Below, piece by piece: positions 17,351 through 26,677 of a stretch of DNA of 64,000 nt. Below the pieces are notes generated by a model. That model searched no databases, was not told the origin of the DNA, and worked only from the letters and a program-made list of their open reading frames with translations. The DNA comes from Bog-756 sp963699105. Its GTDB lineage: Bacteria > Actinomycetota > Acidimicrobiia > Acidimicrobiales > RAAP-2. Location: contig CAVOTI010000005.1 in the NCBI GenBank assembly GCA_963699105.1, positions 248,001-312,000 of the forward strand. Reading direction: 5' to 3'. A program made the translations under genes and the position numbers. Each line of letters opens with the position of its first letter. Positions within the stretch are counted from its first letter, which is position 1.

Positions 17351-20300
17351 CTAGGCGTTGACCCACTGCAGATGGTCGAGGACGGTGGGAAAGGTGTCTC
17401 GAACCGCCATCGCCCCGTTGAACACGTCCTGGTGGCCGTATTCGTCGAACACCTTCCGCCGATAGTGGGCACCACCGAACTCGCCCACCAGCAGGTCGAA
17501 GGTCCGCTGGGTGGACCCGGGCAACCACACGAGATTGCGTCGGCCGGACAGGAAGCCGATAGGTCGGCGGAGTCGCTCTAGGTGGACCAGGTACTCCTTC
17601 TGTCCCCGTACCCCCACCAGCTCCTCGGCCCGGGCCATCAGCGACAGATGGTCCATCATCGTCATGTTGGTCGGGCCGAACAACTCGTGCAGGGCGGCGT
17701 GGGTGGCCGGATTGAGGTTGGCATGGTGCACGGCATTGCCGTATATGAAGGCCACCCGCCGGCACACCGCCTCATCGCACTCCTCGTCCTTCGGGATCGG
17801 ATAGAGCCGCAGCACACGATCGAACAACGCCTGGAGGAAAGACTCGTTGACGAACGAGTCGGTGGTGAGGATCCGGACGCCCATGCGGTGCAGGATCTCC
17901 CCCAGCCCCAGACCGACCTTCAATCGGGTCAGTGTGGGGGCGATCGGATGGACACCGACGGCGGAACACAGCATCGACGTCGGATCGACCGCGCCGATGA
18001 GGGTGGCCATCGACCAGGTCAGCGAACCCACACAGTGGACGACCACGTGGAGGTCCGACCGCCCCGTCTCGGCCGCCACCCGGGCGGCGGCCGCCGGGTG
18101 GTCGAACCGGGCCACCTGGTCGCCGTCGAACTGGGTGCGGGAGGTGGGGAGGAGGGTCGACGCCCGCCACTCCTGGAGCCACACGTCATAACCGTGGGCC
18201 ACCAGGTACTCGACCAGTGTCACCTCCGAGGTGTCGAGCGACCAGGTGAGCGGATTGCCCATCCCATGGCTCAACAGCACGGGGGCCGAGCCACCGCCCC
18301 GGTAGCGGGTCAAGCGCAAGGCCACCCCGTCGGACGTCCGGTACTCGTGGATCCGGGGGGCAGGCACGTCCAGGGGGCGGTGCCGCCTGGGAGGCGCCTT
18401 CCGATCGAACGAGGTGGTCCGGTGGACCACCGATCCGTAGTCCCGGGCCAGGACGCCGGCGAAGGCCGAGCAGAAATTAGCTTCGATCCGCAGACGCTCG
18501 AAGTAGCCGACGGGGCCCACCACTTCGATGGTGGCCAGCTGGCGGGCGAAGTCGCCGGGAGCGATGCGCAGGACTCCGTAACCGAGGATCCGGCCCTGGG
18601 GCCCCTCACTGCTGAGGGCGGCGTACAGGGTGGAGGCGGCGGCCCATGCCTCATCCAGGTCGCCGGGAGCCAGCCTCTTGAAGCCCACGAGACGGAAGCG
18701 ATCGCCGGACACCGCCACCAGTGGCAAGTCGTAGCGCATGGTTCGCACCGCCGGATCCGGGTCGTCGGCCACCAGGAGCTGGAACCGTCCCCCTTCGACC
18801 GTCAACGGGTCGGGGGCCAGCCGCGGCACCGACACCGTCCCCTCCACCCCCATCGGGGTATCGAGGTGTCCGGTCACCAATTCGACGTCGGTGCTGACCA
18901 GGGTGAGGACGAACGACAGCTCGAGTCCCGTCTGGCCGCGGCCATGGACCTCGTCCTCCTCGAACTGCTCGAGCTGGCCGTCGTTGGGCACGCCGTCCGG
19001 TGCCCACCAACCGGACATGCGCTCGGTGAACCGGAGACCGGGGGTGGTGGGTCCGGGTGCCGGGGCGGGCGGGCCCGACGCCGGGGTCACCGGTTGCGAG
19101 CTCCAGCCCCGCTCGGCGCACAGCAGGGCCATGGACCGTTCGGTGAGAGCCGAGATGGTCAGGAGCGGATTGACGCCGAGGGGCACGGGGACGATGGACC
19201 CGTCGGCCACCATCAGGTTGTCGTAGACCTCAGGGCCGGCGGCCGACGAGAACACCCGACCTCGATGATCGACCACTCCCTCCTCGGCGCCCTCGGCCAT
19301 GACGCAACCACCCAGGGGGTGGACGGTGATCAGGTCGTCGTGGAAGAGGCGAGTGCTCAGAGGATCGCTGACGTACGTCCCCCCGCCATGCCGGGCTGCG
19401 GTCTCCAGCGCCTCGTCAGCTCCCCGGTAGTAGGCACTCGAACCGACTCCGGGCCAGTCGATGGCCACGTGGTCGTCCCGCAGGACCAGTTGTCCCCCGT
19501 CGTCGTCCCGACCGACCAGCAGAAAGGTCTGGAGATGCTCGGGCGCTCCCCGGCGGCCCCCACTGAGCAGCCCGACCACGGCGGACAGCCGCTCCCGCCA
19601 CCGACGGGTCACGGACTGTTCGGCCGCCCCGAACTCGGTCAGGAGCTCGCCGGCCACCACTTCGCCCAGCAGGCCGGGGATGACGCCATCCTCGATGATC
19701 ATCCCGCTCCCGCCCGACGGGGAGCGGTGGTCGATGAGGGCGGTGATGCACGGGCCGGCCGGGGACGTGGGGTCGGGGGCCCGGTGACCGGCACCCATGC
19801 CCCGGACCACCATCTGGGGCCGTTCGGCGAAGCCGAGAACGTCTCCATTCCCACTGAAGCGATGACCCAGGCGTTCCGAGACGGTCAGTCCGGCGGCCCG
19901 GGAGCGGAGCAGGATCTCCGTCGATCCGAGCGTTCCGGCCGCCAGCACCACCAGATCGGCGGTGACGGCCATGGGTGGGGCCCGGAAGTCCGTGTCCCGC
20001 CCCAGACCGAGGGGCTGGGCATGCACGATCCACCGGCCGTCGCCGGCTCGATGCTCGACCGTCCGGACCTCCATCTCGGTGAAGATGGAGGCACCGTGAG
20101 CATGGGCGTCGGGCAGGTAGTTCATGAGCACGGTGTTCTTGGCGGCGAAGTTGCACCCGGTCACACAGTCCCCGCAGCCCACGCAGGCCGCCTGGTAGAC
20201 CCCGGACCGGTTGACGCCGCTCCGGAAGGTGACGTTGATGGGCGTCAGGGCGACGCCTCGACCACCGGCGGCCACCTGAAGCGCGTCGATCTTGGCGAGG

Positions 20301-20776
20301 CGGGGGAAGGTCGACGGGTAGGGGGTGGACTGGAGCATGGCTCGTGCGGCGGCAAACCCGTCGGCCAGGTCGGCGTCGACTCCGGCCCGGAGTGCCGCCG
20401 GCCACCGCCGATCGCCGAAGACCACCGGCTCGGGCTGAAGGGCCACGTTGGCATTGACCAACGACGTACCTCCCAGCCCGCAGCCGGAGAACACCTTCAT
20501 GGGCCCGTCGGTGTGGAACCAGTAGAGATTCCGGCGGTCCCCCTCCTGCTGGTGCGGGCCGAGCCCCGGTCCGGTCCTCTGCACGTGGCTGAGGGCATCG
20601 GCCATGGTGGTGGGGAACTCCCCCGGCAGCATCTCACGACCTCGTTCGAACACCGCCACCGACCGACCGGCGCCACTGAGCCGACAGGCGGCAATGGATC
20701 CGCCGTAGCCGGAACCCACCACGATGACCTGGTAGTGGTCAGCGAGCTCCGTCAGTGGTTGAGCGAGTCGGTCCAC
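17351..20776 (-). CDS. GMC-type oxidoreductase fused to alpha/beta hydrolase
   Basis: A 1141-residue two-part enzyme. Residues about 15-580 are a cholesterol oxidase-like GMC flavoprotein: FAD-binding VIVVGSGYGGSIAACRLSG, SGCGLGGTSLVNANVAL, and late ITVHPLGGCVMA with NLMVADGSIVP. Near residue 204 it has CVGCGDCVTGC, four cysteines spaced as in iron-sulfur sites. Residues about 800-1141 are an alpha/beta hydrolase: VLLSHGMGNPLTWS, the elbow VVHCVGSLTW with Cys in place of Ser, and a late YGHQDVFNG histidine. A sterol or other hydrophobic alcohol is a likely substrate. The GTG at 20776 follows GGGAG; 20782 is an alternative. It begins 33 bp after the tRNA-Gly. Confidence 0.85.
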   Translation of the reverse strand: MDRLAQPLTELADHYQVIVVGSGYGGSIAACRLSGAGRSVAVFERGREMLPGEFPTTMADALSHVQRTGPGLGPHQQEGDRRNLYWFHTDGPMKVFSGCGLGGTSLVNANVALQPEPVVFGDRRWPAALRAGVDADLADGFAAARAMLQSTPYPSTFPRLAKIDALQVAAGGRGVALTPINVTFRSGVNRSGVYQAACVGCGDCVTGCNFAAKNTVLMNYLPDAHAHGASIFTEMEVRTVEHRAGDGRWIVHAQPLGLGRDTDFRAPPMAVTADLVVLAAGTLGSTEILLRSRAAGLTVSERLGHRFSGNGDVLGFAERPQMVVRGMGAGHRAPDPTSPAGPCITALIDHRSPSGGSGMIIEDGVIPGLLGEVVAGELLTEFGAAEQSVTRRWRERLSAVVGLLSGGRRGAPEHLQTFLLVGRDDDGGQLVLRDDHVAIDWPGVGSSAYYRGADEALETAARHGGGTYVSDPLSTRLFHDDLITVHPLGGCVMAEGAEEGVVDHRGRVFSSAAGPEVYDNLMVADGSIVPVPLGVNPLLTISALTERSMALLCAERGWSSQPVTPASGPPAPAPGPTTPGLRFTERMSGWWAPDGVPNDGQLEQFEEDEVHGRGQTGLELSFVLTLVSTDVELVTGHLDTPMGVEGTVSVPRLAPDPLTVEGGRFQLLVADDPDPAVRTMRYDLPLVAVSGDRFRLVGFKRLAPGDLDEAWAAASTLYAALSSEGPQGRILGYGVLRIAPGDFARQLATIEVVGPVGYFERLRIEANFCSAFAGVLARDYGSVVHRTTSFDRKAPPRRHRPLDVPAPRIHEYRTSDGVALRLTRYRGGGSAPVLLSHGMGNPLTWSLDTSEVTLVEYLVAHGYDVWLQEWRASTLLPTSRTQFDGDQVARFDHPAAAARVAAETGRSDLHVVVHCVGSLTWSMATLIGAVDPTSMLCSAVGVHPIAPTLTRLKVGLGLGEILHRMGVRILTTDSFVNESFLQALFDRVLRLYPIPKDEECDEAVCRRVAFIYGNAVHHANLNPATHAALHELFGPTNMTMMDHLSLMARAEELVGVRGQKEYLVHLERLRRPIGFLSGRRNLVWLPGSTQRTFDLLVGEFGGAHYRRKVFDEYGHQDVFNGAMAVRDTFPTVLDHLQWVNA

Positions 20777-20809
20777 ATCCACTCCCGCCAGGGCCTGGAC
20801 TTCCTTTCG

Positions 20810-20882
20810 AGCGGACGACGGGATTCGAACCCGCGACCCCAACCTTGGCAAGGTTGTGCTCTACCAACTGAGCCACGTCCGC
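20810..20882 (-). tRNA. tRNA-Gly (anticodon GCC)
   Basis: A full cloverleaf of 73 bases on the minus strand. The acceptor stem GCGGACG pairs with CGTCCGC (discriminator T). The D arm is GCTC/GAGC around AGTTGGTA. The anticodon stem CAACC/GGTTG holds the loop TTGCCAA with anticodon GCC. The T arm is GCGGG TTCGAAT CCCGT. CCA is not encoded, so it must be added. The GMC fusion gene begins about 30 bp downstream on the same strand. Confidence 0.97.
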
Positions 20883-21003
20883 GAAGGGTCATCACACTAG
20901 CAGTTGCCCGACCCGATCCCCCGGGGCCGGCACCGGCCGCCAGCCGCCGATCGACCGGGTATTCGGGCCCGGCCGCCACCGGGACGGGCGGCGGACGACC
21001 CGG

Positions 21004-22518
21004 TCAGGCCGGCAACTCCGAGTGCCACCACGGCACCGGTCGGAGGCGGCGGTTCGCCTGGTCGACCAGCTCCCCGAGCGACTCGCCCATGCCCCGGGCG
21101 ATGGTGGCGACGTCGGGGGCCAGGTCCCAGCAGGCGTGGACACCCACGTACATGGTGTCCAGGTAGGAGAACACGGTGACGTTGACCCCGACTCCCTCGA
21201 TGATCGGGCCCAGGGGGTACATGGCCACCATCCGGGCGCCGGCCAGATAGAGGGGAGCATCGGGCCCGGGGACGTTGGAGACGACGAGATTGAAGATGGG
21301 CGTCAAGCGGTCGAAGAGGCGGACGTTGGTCACCAGCCGGGTCAGTCGGGTGGCCAGTGCCGGCACCATCGCCTCGGCCCACCCGGCGAATACCTCGGGG
21401 CCGACCGCCGTCGTCTGCTCCTTGGCCACCCGCATGGCGCTGGTCACCTGCGAGAGCCGGGTGGCGGCGTCGTCGATGCCGGTCGACAGTGACACCAACA
21501 GTGCCGATACCCGGTTGCCCAGCGCTCCCCGCTCGGACTCGGTCCGGACCGACACCGGGACCAGGGCCACCAGCGAGCCCTCGAACGATTCGTCCCGCTC
21601 GGCGAAGAACCTCCGCATGGCCCCGCCGGTCACCGTCAGCACCACGTCGTTGGCCGTCCCGCCGAGCACCTCCCGCACCCGGCCGATGTCGGCCAGAGGC
21701 AGCTCGGCCAGGGCCACCCGACGATGGGGCGAAATGGCCCGGTTGATGGAGGTGTGGGGGGCGGTGAAGGGCGGAGGGGGTGGGGCGCCGGCCGCCTGGC
21801 GGTTGCGAGCGTTGAGGCCCCGGGCCGCCTGTAGCGTGCGAGTCACCGAGCGCACCACCGAGTCGGCCGCCCCGGGAATCGAGGCCACCACGTCGCGCCA
21901 CCGCTCCACCCCGCCGGGGAGTGGATCGGGCGTCCAGTTCGGATCGGCCGTCCGGTGGTCGTGCCCGCCGGCCGGCGGCCACCCCTCCCTCCGGCCCGGC
22001 CGGCCTGTCGTGCGGCTCGGGCCGAAGAGCGGACGCGGGACGGGCTCCGGCGAGAGATCGAAGAACGCCGCCATCACCTCGACCCCGGACACGCCGTCGA
22101 TGATCGAGTGGTGGACCTTGGGGATGAGGGCGATACGGCCTTCCGCCAGCCCCTCGACCACATGGAACTCCCACAGGGGCCGGCGTCGGTCGAGCGGCCG
22201 CGACGCCACGTCGGCGGCCAGGGCCGCCAGTTCGTCGAGGCCACCCGGGGCCGGGACGCTGGCCCGCCGCACGTGGAAGTCGATGTCGAACTCGGGATCG
22301 TCGACCATGGACGGGTGCTGGAGACCGAAGGGGACTTCGATCATCCGTTGGCGGAACGGTGGCACCAGCGGCAACCGGCTGGACACCAGGTCCCTCACCT
22401 GCTCGAAGCCGGTTCCCTCCTCGCCCGGGTCGAACACCAGGATGCCGAGGATGTGGAGATGGGCGGTGGGCGACTCCAGGGACAGGAACGCACTGTCGAG
22501 GCCTTTCACACGTTCCAC
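21004..22518 (-). CDS. Wax ester synthase/diacylglycerol acyltransferase (WS/DGAT)
   Basis: Transfers an acyl group from acyl-CoA to a fatty alcohol or diacylglycerol, making storage lipid at the membrane. It is 504 residues, the usual length. LDSAFLSLESPTAHLHIL opens the protein, the active site HHSIIDGVSG (HHxxxDG) is near residue 136, and the C-terminal half has RAISPHRRVA, TANDVVLTVTGGAMRRF, GNRVSALLVSLSTG and NLVVSNVPGPDAPLYLAGARM. The GTG start is five bases after the dut stop (TAG), so the two genes are likely cotranscribed. The GMC fusion and an acyl-CoA ligase nearby suggest a lipid-use context. Confidence 0.93.
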   Translation of the reverse strand: MERVKGLDSAFLSLESPTAHLHILGILVFDPGEEGTGFEQVRDLVSSRLPLVPPFRQRMIEVPFGLQHPSMVDDPEFDIDFHVRRASVPAPGGLDELAALAADVASRPLDRRRPLWEFHVVEGLAEGRIALIPKVHHSIIDGVSGVEVMAAFFDLSPEPVPRPLFGPSRTTGRPGRREGWPPAGGHDHRTADPNWTPDPLPGGVERWRDVVASIPGAADSVVRSVTRTLQAARGLNARNRQAAGAPPPPPFTAPHTSINRAISPHRRVALAELPLADIGRVREVLGGTANDVVLTVTGGAMRRFFAERDESFEGSLVALVPVSVRTESERGALGNRVSALLVSLSTGIDDAATRLSQVTSAMRVAKEQTTAVGPEVFAGWAEAMVPALATRLTRLVTNVRLFDRLTPIFNLVVSNVPGPDAPLYLAGARMVAMYPLGPIIEGVGVNVTVFSYLDTMYVGVHACWDLAPDVATIARGMGESLGELVDQANRRLRPVPWWHSELPA

Positions 22519-22523
22519 GGCCG

Positions 22524-23048
22524 CTACCGCCCCGTCGATCCGAAGCCGCCGAGGCCGCGATCGCTTCCGGGCAGCTCCCCGGCCTCGACGAAATCGGCCG
22601 CCGCCACCCGCTGGATCACCAGTTGGGCGATCCGATCGCCCCGGTGCACCTCGTAGTCGTGGTCGGGATCGGTGTTGACCAACAGGACGGCCAGCTCGTG
22701 GCGGTAGCCGGCATCGATCAGGCCCGGCGTGTTCAGGCAGGTCACCCCGTGCCGCAGGGCCAAGCCGCTCCTCGGTTGCACGAAGCCGGCACATCCCACC
22801 GGGATGGCCAGGGCGATGCCGGTGGGCACGAGGGCCCGCCCGCCCCGACACGCCAGCCTGGCATCGACCCGGGCCACCAGGTCGGCCCCGGCATCGCCCG
22901 GGTGGGCGTAGCCCGGCAGGGGCAGATCGGGATCGAGCCGCCGCACGGGCACGGTGACGGCCCACGGGGGGGCGCCGGTGGCGGTCGGGGCGCGCCGGTG
23001 CCCGGCCTCGATGGCCCCTTCGACGCCGCTGTGTGATGCCGGGCCCAC
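22524..23048 (-). CDS. dut: dUTP diphosphatase
   Basis: Hydrolyses dUTP to dUMP, keeping uracil out of DNA and feeding dTMP synthesis. The five trimeric dUTPase motifs are in order: DAGADL, PRSGLALRHG, NTPGLIDAGYRHEL with the catalytic Asp, RIAQLVIQ, and RGLGGFGSTG at the C-terminus. The protein is 174 residues; the first 30 are poorly conserved. The GTG at 23048 follows GGAGGAG at a good spacing, which supports the longer start. It is cotranscribed with the WS/DGAT gene, which seems unrelated in function. Confidence 0.93.
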   Translation of the reverse strand: MGPASHSGVEGAIEAGHRRAPTATGAPPWAVTVPVRRLDPDLPLPGYAHPGDAGADLVARVDARLACRGGRALVPTGIALAIPVGCAGFVQPRSGLALRHGVTCLNTPGLIDAGYRHELAVLLVNTDPDHDYEVHRGDRIAQLVIQRVAAADFVEAGELPGSDRGLGGFGSTGR

Positions 23049-23187
23049 CGGACTCCTCCGCTTGCTCGAGTGTGGACGCTACCCCGATGTCCACCCTCAC
23101 CGACAGTGAGAATTCCTCGCCGGCGCCCGGTGTGCAAATCGGGTCGACGGGCCGGGCCGTCGGATCGGGTCTGACGCCCCGTCATTT

Positions 23188-23215
23188 TTGACTTCCGGGG
23201 GCCAACCGGTAGCGT
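23188..23215 (+). promoter_or_regulatory. Promoter of orn, leaderless
   Basis: A -35 TTGACT (23188-23193) and a -10 TAGCGT (23210-23215) with a 16-bp spacer stand just before the oligoribonuclease gene. The GTG start is six bases after the -10, so transcription should begin at or beside the start codon. This is the clearest complete promoter in the window. Confidence 0.6.
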
Positions 23216-23221
23216 CACGGG

Positions 23222-23767
23222 GTGCTCGTGTGGATGGATCTGGAGATGACTGGGCTCGACGTGGAACACGACGTCATCGTCGAGGTGGCCACCCTCATAA
23301 CCGACGACGACCTGGTCATCGTGGCCGAAGGTCCGGACCTGGTGGTGTCGGCCTCCAGCCGGCAACTCGATACCATGGACGAGTTCGTCCGCGACATGCA
23401 CGCCAAGAGCGGGCTGCTGGAGGAGATCGCCGCCTCGACCACGTCACTGGAGGAGGCGGGCCAGGCCACCCTGGACTTCATCCGGGCCCACGTGCCCAAG
23501 GCCCGGACGGTACCGCTGGCCGGGAACTCGATCGGGACCGACCGGCGCTTCCTGGCCGCCCAACTCCCCGACATCGAGGAGTACCTCCACTACCGGTCGG
23601 TCGACGTCTCGACCATCAAGGAGCTGGCCAGCCGTTGGTACCCCGAGGTGGCCAAGGCGGCCCCGGTCAAGGCCGGGGGCCACCGGGCCATGGACGACAT
23701 CCGCGAGAGCGTGGCCGAACTGGCCTACTACCGGACGGCGGTGTTCAAGGCGCCGGACGGGAGCTAG
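23222..23767 (+). CDS. orn: Oligoribonuclease
   Basis: A 3'-5' exonuclease that finishes RNA decay by degrading 2-5 nt fragments and pGpG. It is 181 residues with the DEDDh set: WMDLEMTGLD near the start (D and E), LAGNSIGTDRRFL (D), and the closing HRAMDDIRES (H and D). VVSASSRQLDTMDEFVRDMHAKSGL and YLHYRSVDVSTIKELASRWYP are typical of Orn. The GTG start appears leaderless. The next gene, an acyl-CoA ligase, begins 10 bp after the stop. Confidence 0.95.
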   Translation: MLVWMDLEMTGLDVEHDVIVEVATLITDDDLVIVAEGPDLVVSASSRQLDTMDEFVRDMHAKSGLLEEIAASTTSLEEAGQATLDFIRAHVPKARTVPLAGNSIGTDRRFLAAQLPDIEEYLHYRSVDVSTIKELASRWYPEVAKAAPVKAGGHRAMDDIRESVAELAYYRTAVFKAPDGS

Positions 23768-23777
23768 ACCAGCCCCC

Positions 23778-25598
23778 ATGGCCGACGACCGGCAGCCCGC
23801 CACCGACGTTCCGAGTGTTCCCTCCCTGGCCGAGGTGACCGCCACCCTGACCGCCGCCGGCGCCCCCTTCGAGATGGAGGACCTGGTGATCCGGGGGGTG
23901 ACCACCCGCACCTGGAAGACCGCCCCCGTCACCCTGCGCGCCATCCTCGAGATGACGGCCGGACACGGCGACGCCACCTTCCTCGTCTACGAGGACGAGC
24001 GGATCACGTTCGCCGAGCACTTCCGCCTGGCCGCCGGACTGGCCAACGCCCTGGTCGAAAAGTACGGCATCGAAAAAGGCGATCGGGTGGCCATCGCCAT
24101 GCGCAACCTGCCCGAGTGGGTGATGGCCTTCTGGGCCGCCATCGCCGCCGGGGCGGTGGTGGTTCCGGTCAACGCCTGGTGGACGGGTCCGGAACTGGCC
24201 TACGGCCTCCACGACTCGGGATCGACGGTGGTGTTCGTGGACGAGGAGCGCCGGGACCGGATCCTCCCCCACCTGGACGAGATCCCCGGCCTCACCGCCA
24301 TGATCGTGTGCTGCGAGGAGCCGGATCCCGACGGCGGACGCCGGCCGGCCGAGGGTGGCCAGGCCGGCCGTTCCGGGGCCCCTCCCCTCCCTCTGGTCCC
24401 CTTCGCCGAGCTGACGGCCGGGCTGCCCGACCGGGCCGTCCTCCCCGAGGTGGCCATCGGGCCGGACGACGACGCCACCATCTTCTACACGTCGGGGACC
24501 ACCGGCCGGCCCAAGGGAGCGGTGGGCACCCACCGGAACAGCGCCTCCAACCTGATGAACCTGTTCTTCGTGGCCACAGCCGGGGGTATGCGACGGACCG
24601 GACCGTCGGCCCACACCGAGGGGACCACGCAGAACTCGAACCTCTTGTCGGTGCCGCTGTTCCACGCCACCGGTTGCCATGCCCTGCTGGTCACCAACAC
24701 GGCGGCCGGCGGCAAACTGGTGATGATGCACCACTTCGATCCCGATCGGGCTCTCGAGCTCATCGAGCGGGAGCGCATCACCATCTTCGGGGGCGTACCG
24801 GCCATGGTCATGCAGGTGATCGACTCACCCAACTTCTCCAAGCGGGACACCTCGTCGGTGCGGTCGATCTCCTACGGGGGAGCTCCGTGCCCGCCCGATC
24901 TGGTCCGCCGCATCAAAGAGCACTTCCCCGGAGGAGCGCCTGGCAACGGTTACGGCATGACCGAGACGTCGGCCATGACCACCATGAACAGCGGCGACGA
25001 CTACGTCCGCAAGCCTGACAGCGTCGGTCCCCCCGCCCCGGTGTGCGACGTGTCGGTGGTGCCCGAAGACTACGACGGCGCCGAGCCCCCGGCCGACCAG
25101 CGGGCCGACCCGGACCGGATCGGCGAGCTGTGGATCAAGGGACCCAATGTCGTGCGCGGCTACTGGAACCGGCCCGAGGAGACGGCCGCCACCTTCACCG
25201 CCGGCTGGCTGCACACCGGCGACGTCGCCCGGATCGACGAGGAGGGGTTCGTCCACATCGTCGACCGGGCCAAGGACATGATCATCCGGGGCGGCGAGAA
25301 CGTCTACTGCGTGGAGGTCGAGGATGCCCTCTACGAGCATCCGGCGGTGATCGACTGTGCGGTCATCGGCGTGCCCGACCCGGTGCTGGGCGAAGAGGTG
25401 GGAGCGGTGGTCGTCCTCCGCCCGGGCCAGGACGTCGGGGCCGACGAGTTGGCCCGGTTCGTAGCCGAGCGCCTGGCGGCGTTCAATGTCCCGAGCCGGT
25501 TCTGGTTCCGGGCCGACCCCCTGCCCCGCAATCCGGCCGGCAAGGTGCTGAAGCGGGAGCTGCGGGCCGAGTTGCTGGGCACCGCCCCCGCCGGTTGA
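23778..25598 (+). CDS. Acyl-CoA synthetase (AMP-dependent ligase)
   Basis: Activates a carboxylic acid as acyl-AMP, then acyl-CoA. The 606-residue protein has the ANL motifs: FYTSGTTGRPKGAVGTH near residue 236, GYGMTETSAM near 393, GWLHTGDVARIDEEGFVHIVDRAKDMII near 475, and PRNPAGKVLKREL with the catalytic lysine near 590. Residues 180-205 form a Gly- and Pro-rich insertion not usual in the family. The pattern is of medium- to long-chain or aromatic acid ligases; the exact acid is unknown. It follows orn by 10 bp and converges on ribF. Confidence 0.88.
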   Translation: MADDRQPATDVPSVPSLAEVTATLTAAGAPFEMEDLVIRGVTTRTWKTAPVTLRAILEMTAGHGDATFLVYEDERITFAEHFRLAAGLANALVEKYGIEKGDRVAIAMRNLPEWVMAFWAAIAAGAVVVPVNAWWTGPELAYGLHDSGSTVVFVDEERRDRILPHLDEIPGLTAMIVCCEEPDPDGGRRPAEGGQAGRSGAPPLPLVPFAELTAGLPDRAVLPEVAIGPDDDATIFYTSGTTGRPKGAVGTHRNSASNLMNLFFVATAGGMRRTGPSAHTEGTTQNSNLLSVPLFHATGCHALLVTNTAAGGKLVMMHHFDPDRALELIERERITIFGGVPAMVMQVIDSPNFSKRDTSSVRSISYGGAPCPPDLVRRIKEHFPGGAPGNGYGMTETSAMTTMNSGDDYVRKPDSVGPPAPVCDVSVVPEDYDGAEPPADQRADPDRIGELWIKGPNVVRGYWNRPEETAATFTAGWLHTGDVARIDEEGFVHIVDRAKDMIIRGGENVYCVEVEDALYEHPAVIDCAVIGVPDPVLGEEVGAVVVLRPGQDVGADELARFVAERLAAFNVPSRFWFRADPLPRNPAGKVLKRELRAELLGTAPAG

Positions 25599-25628
25599 GC
25601 CCCGGCCGGCCACCGGCCGGCTCGGACA

Positions 25629-26594
25629 TCAACCCCGGGCCGCCAGTCGCTCCCGGGTGGAGACCACGTCGCGTCCCATCTGTTCGATCAGGGCGTCGAC
25701 CGACTCGAAGGCCTGCTCGTCACGGAGCCGGGCCACGAACGACACCTTGGCCCCCTCGCCGTAGAGGTCGCCGGAGAAGTCGATGAGGTGGGCCTCGACC
25801 AGCAGGTCAGCGTCGGCCCCGTAAAAGGTGGGGCGCCGGCCGACCGAGATGGCCGCCTCCCGCCAGGACCCGTCGGGGCGGCCGTACCAGCCGGCGTAGA
25901 TTCCGGGCGCCGGCAGGCTGATACCGGCCGGGACATCCACGTTGGCGGTCGGGAAGCCCAGTTCGGCGCCCCCCCGGTGATCGCCGTGGACCACCGGACC
26001 CCGGACCTGGTGGGGACGGCCCAGCAGCGCGGATGCCTCCTCCACCTGCCCGGCAGCCACCAGGCTGCGTATCCGGGTGGACGAGATGGGTTCGGCCAGT
26101 GCCCCGTCGACCCCGGGATCGGCCCGGAGGCCCACCCCTTCGACCGCAAACCCCGCGGCCGACCCCAACTCGGTCAGGAGAGCCACGTTGCCCTTGCGTC
26201 CGTGACCGAAGTGGAAGTCCTCGCCCACCACCACCAGCCGGGCACCCAGTCCCTCGACCAGCACCGAGGACACGAACTCCTCGGCCGTCTCGTTGGCCCG
26301 CTCGGTGGTGAAGGGGACCACCACCGTCCGGTCGACCCCCGCCGCCTCCAGCAGCTCGAGCTTCTGGTCGAGGTCGCACAGCAGGCTGGGGGCCGACTCC
26401 GGCCGGACCACGGTGGCCGGATGACGGTCGAAGGTGACCACCACCATGGTCAGCCCGCCTCGGTCGGCCCGCAAGCGCAACTCGGCGAACAGGGCCCGAT
26501 GGCCCAGGTGGACACCGTCGTAGGCACCGATGGTGACCGCCGAACCGTTGGCGGTCGGGACGCACCTCGACGGGTCGGTCACGATGTCCATCAC
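25629..26594 (-). CDS. ribF: Bifunctional riboflavin kinase/FAD synthetase
   Basis: Makes FMN from riboflavin and FAD from FMN. The N-terminal adenylyltransferase domain has TIGAYDGVHLGHRAL, GEDFHFGHGRKGNV and the ISSTRIRSLVAAGQV signature. The C-terminal kinase domain has GGAELGFPTANVDVP near residue 205 and GIYAGWY. At 321 residues it has normal length. It ends the rimP-to-ribF cluster, 83 bp after truB, but a TAACCT box six bases before its GTG suggests it also has its own leaderless promoter. Confidence 0.95.
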   Translation of the reverse strand: MMDIVTDPSRCVPTANGSAVTIGAYDGVHLGHRALFAELRLRADRGGLTMVVVTFDRHPATVVRPESAPSLLCDLDQKLELLEAAGVDRTVVVPFTTERANETAEEFVSSVLVEGLGARLVVVGEDFHFGHGRKGNVALLTELGSAAGFAVEGVGLRADPGVDGALAEPISSTRIRSLVAAGQVEEASALLGRPHQVRGPVVHGDHRGGAELGFPTANVDVPAGISLPAPGIYAGWYGRPDGSWREAAISVGRRPTFYGADADLLVEAHLIDFSGDLYGEGAKVSFVARLRDEQAFESVDALIEQMGRDVVSTRERLAARG

Positions 26595-26600
26595 CGTGGC

Positions 26601-26606
26601 AGGTTA
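26601..26606 (-). promoter_or_regulatory. -10 box, leaderless promoter of ribF
   Basis: TAACCT on the minus strand ends six bases before the GTG at 26594, within the 83-bp truB-ribF gap. Confidence 0.45.
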
Positions 26607-26677
26607 CCGCTGCCGGCGCTGGACCAGGTGCGTCGTCCGGCCGGCACGTCGGCGCCGCGGCAAGGGTCCCTCACCGG

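Noticed and set aside
17582..21166. A very long open frame on the plus strand, opposite the GMC fusion gene
   Set aside because: It is antisense to a well-supported gene and has no domain. Long antisense frames are expected at about 70% GC.
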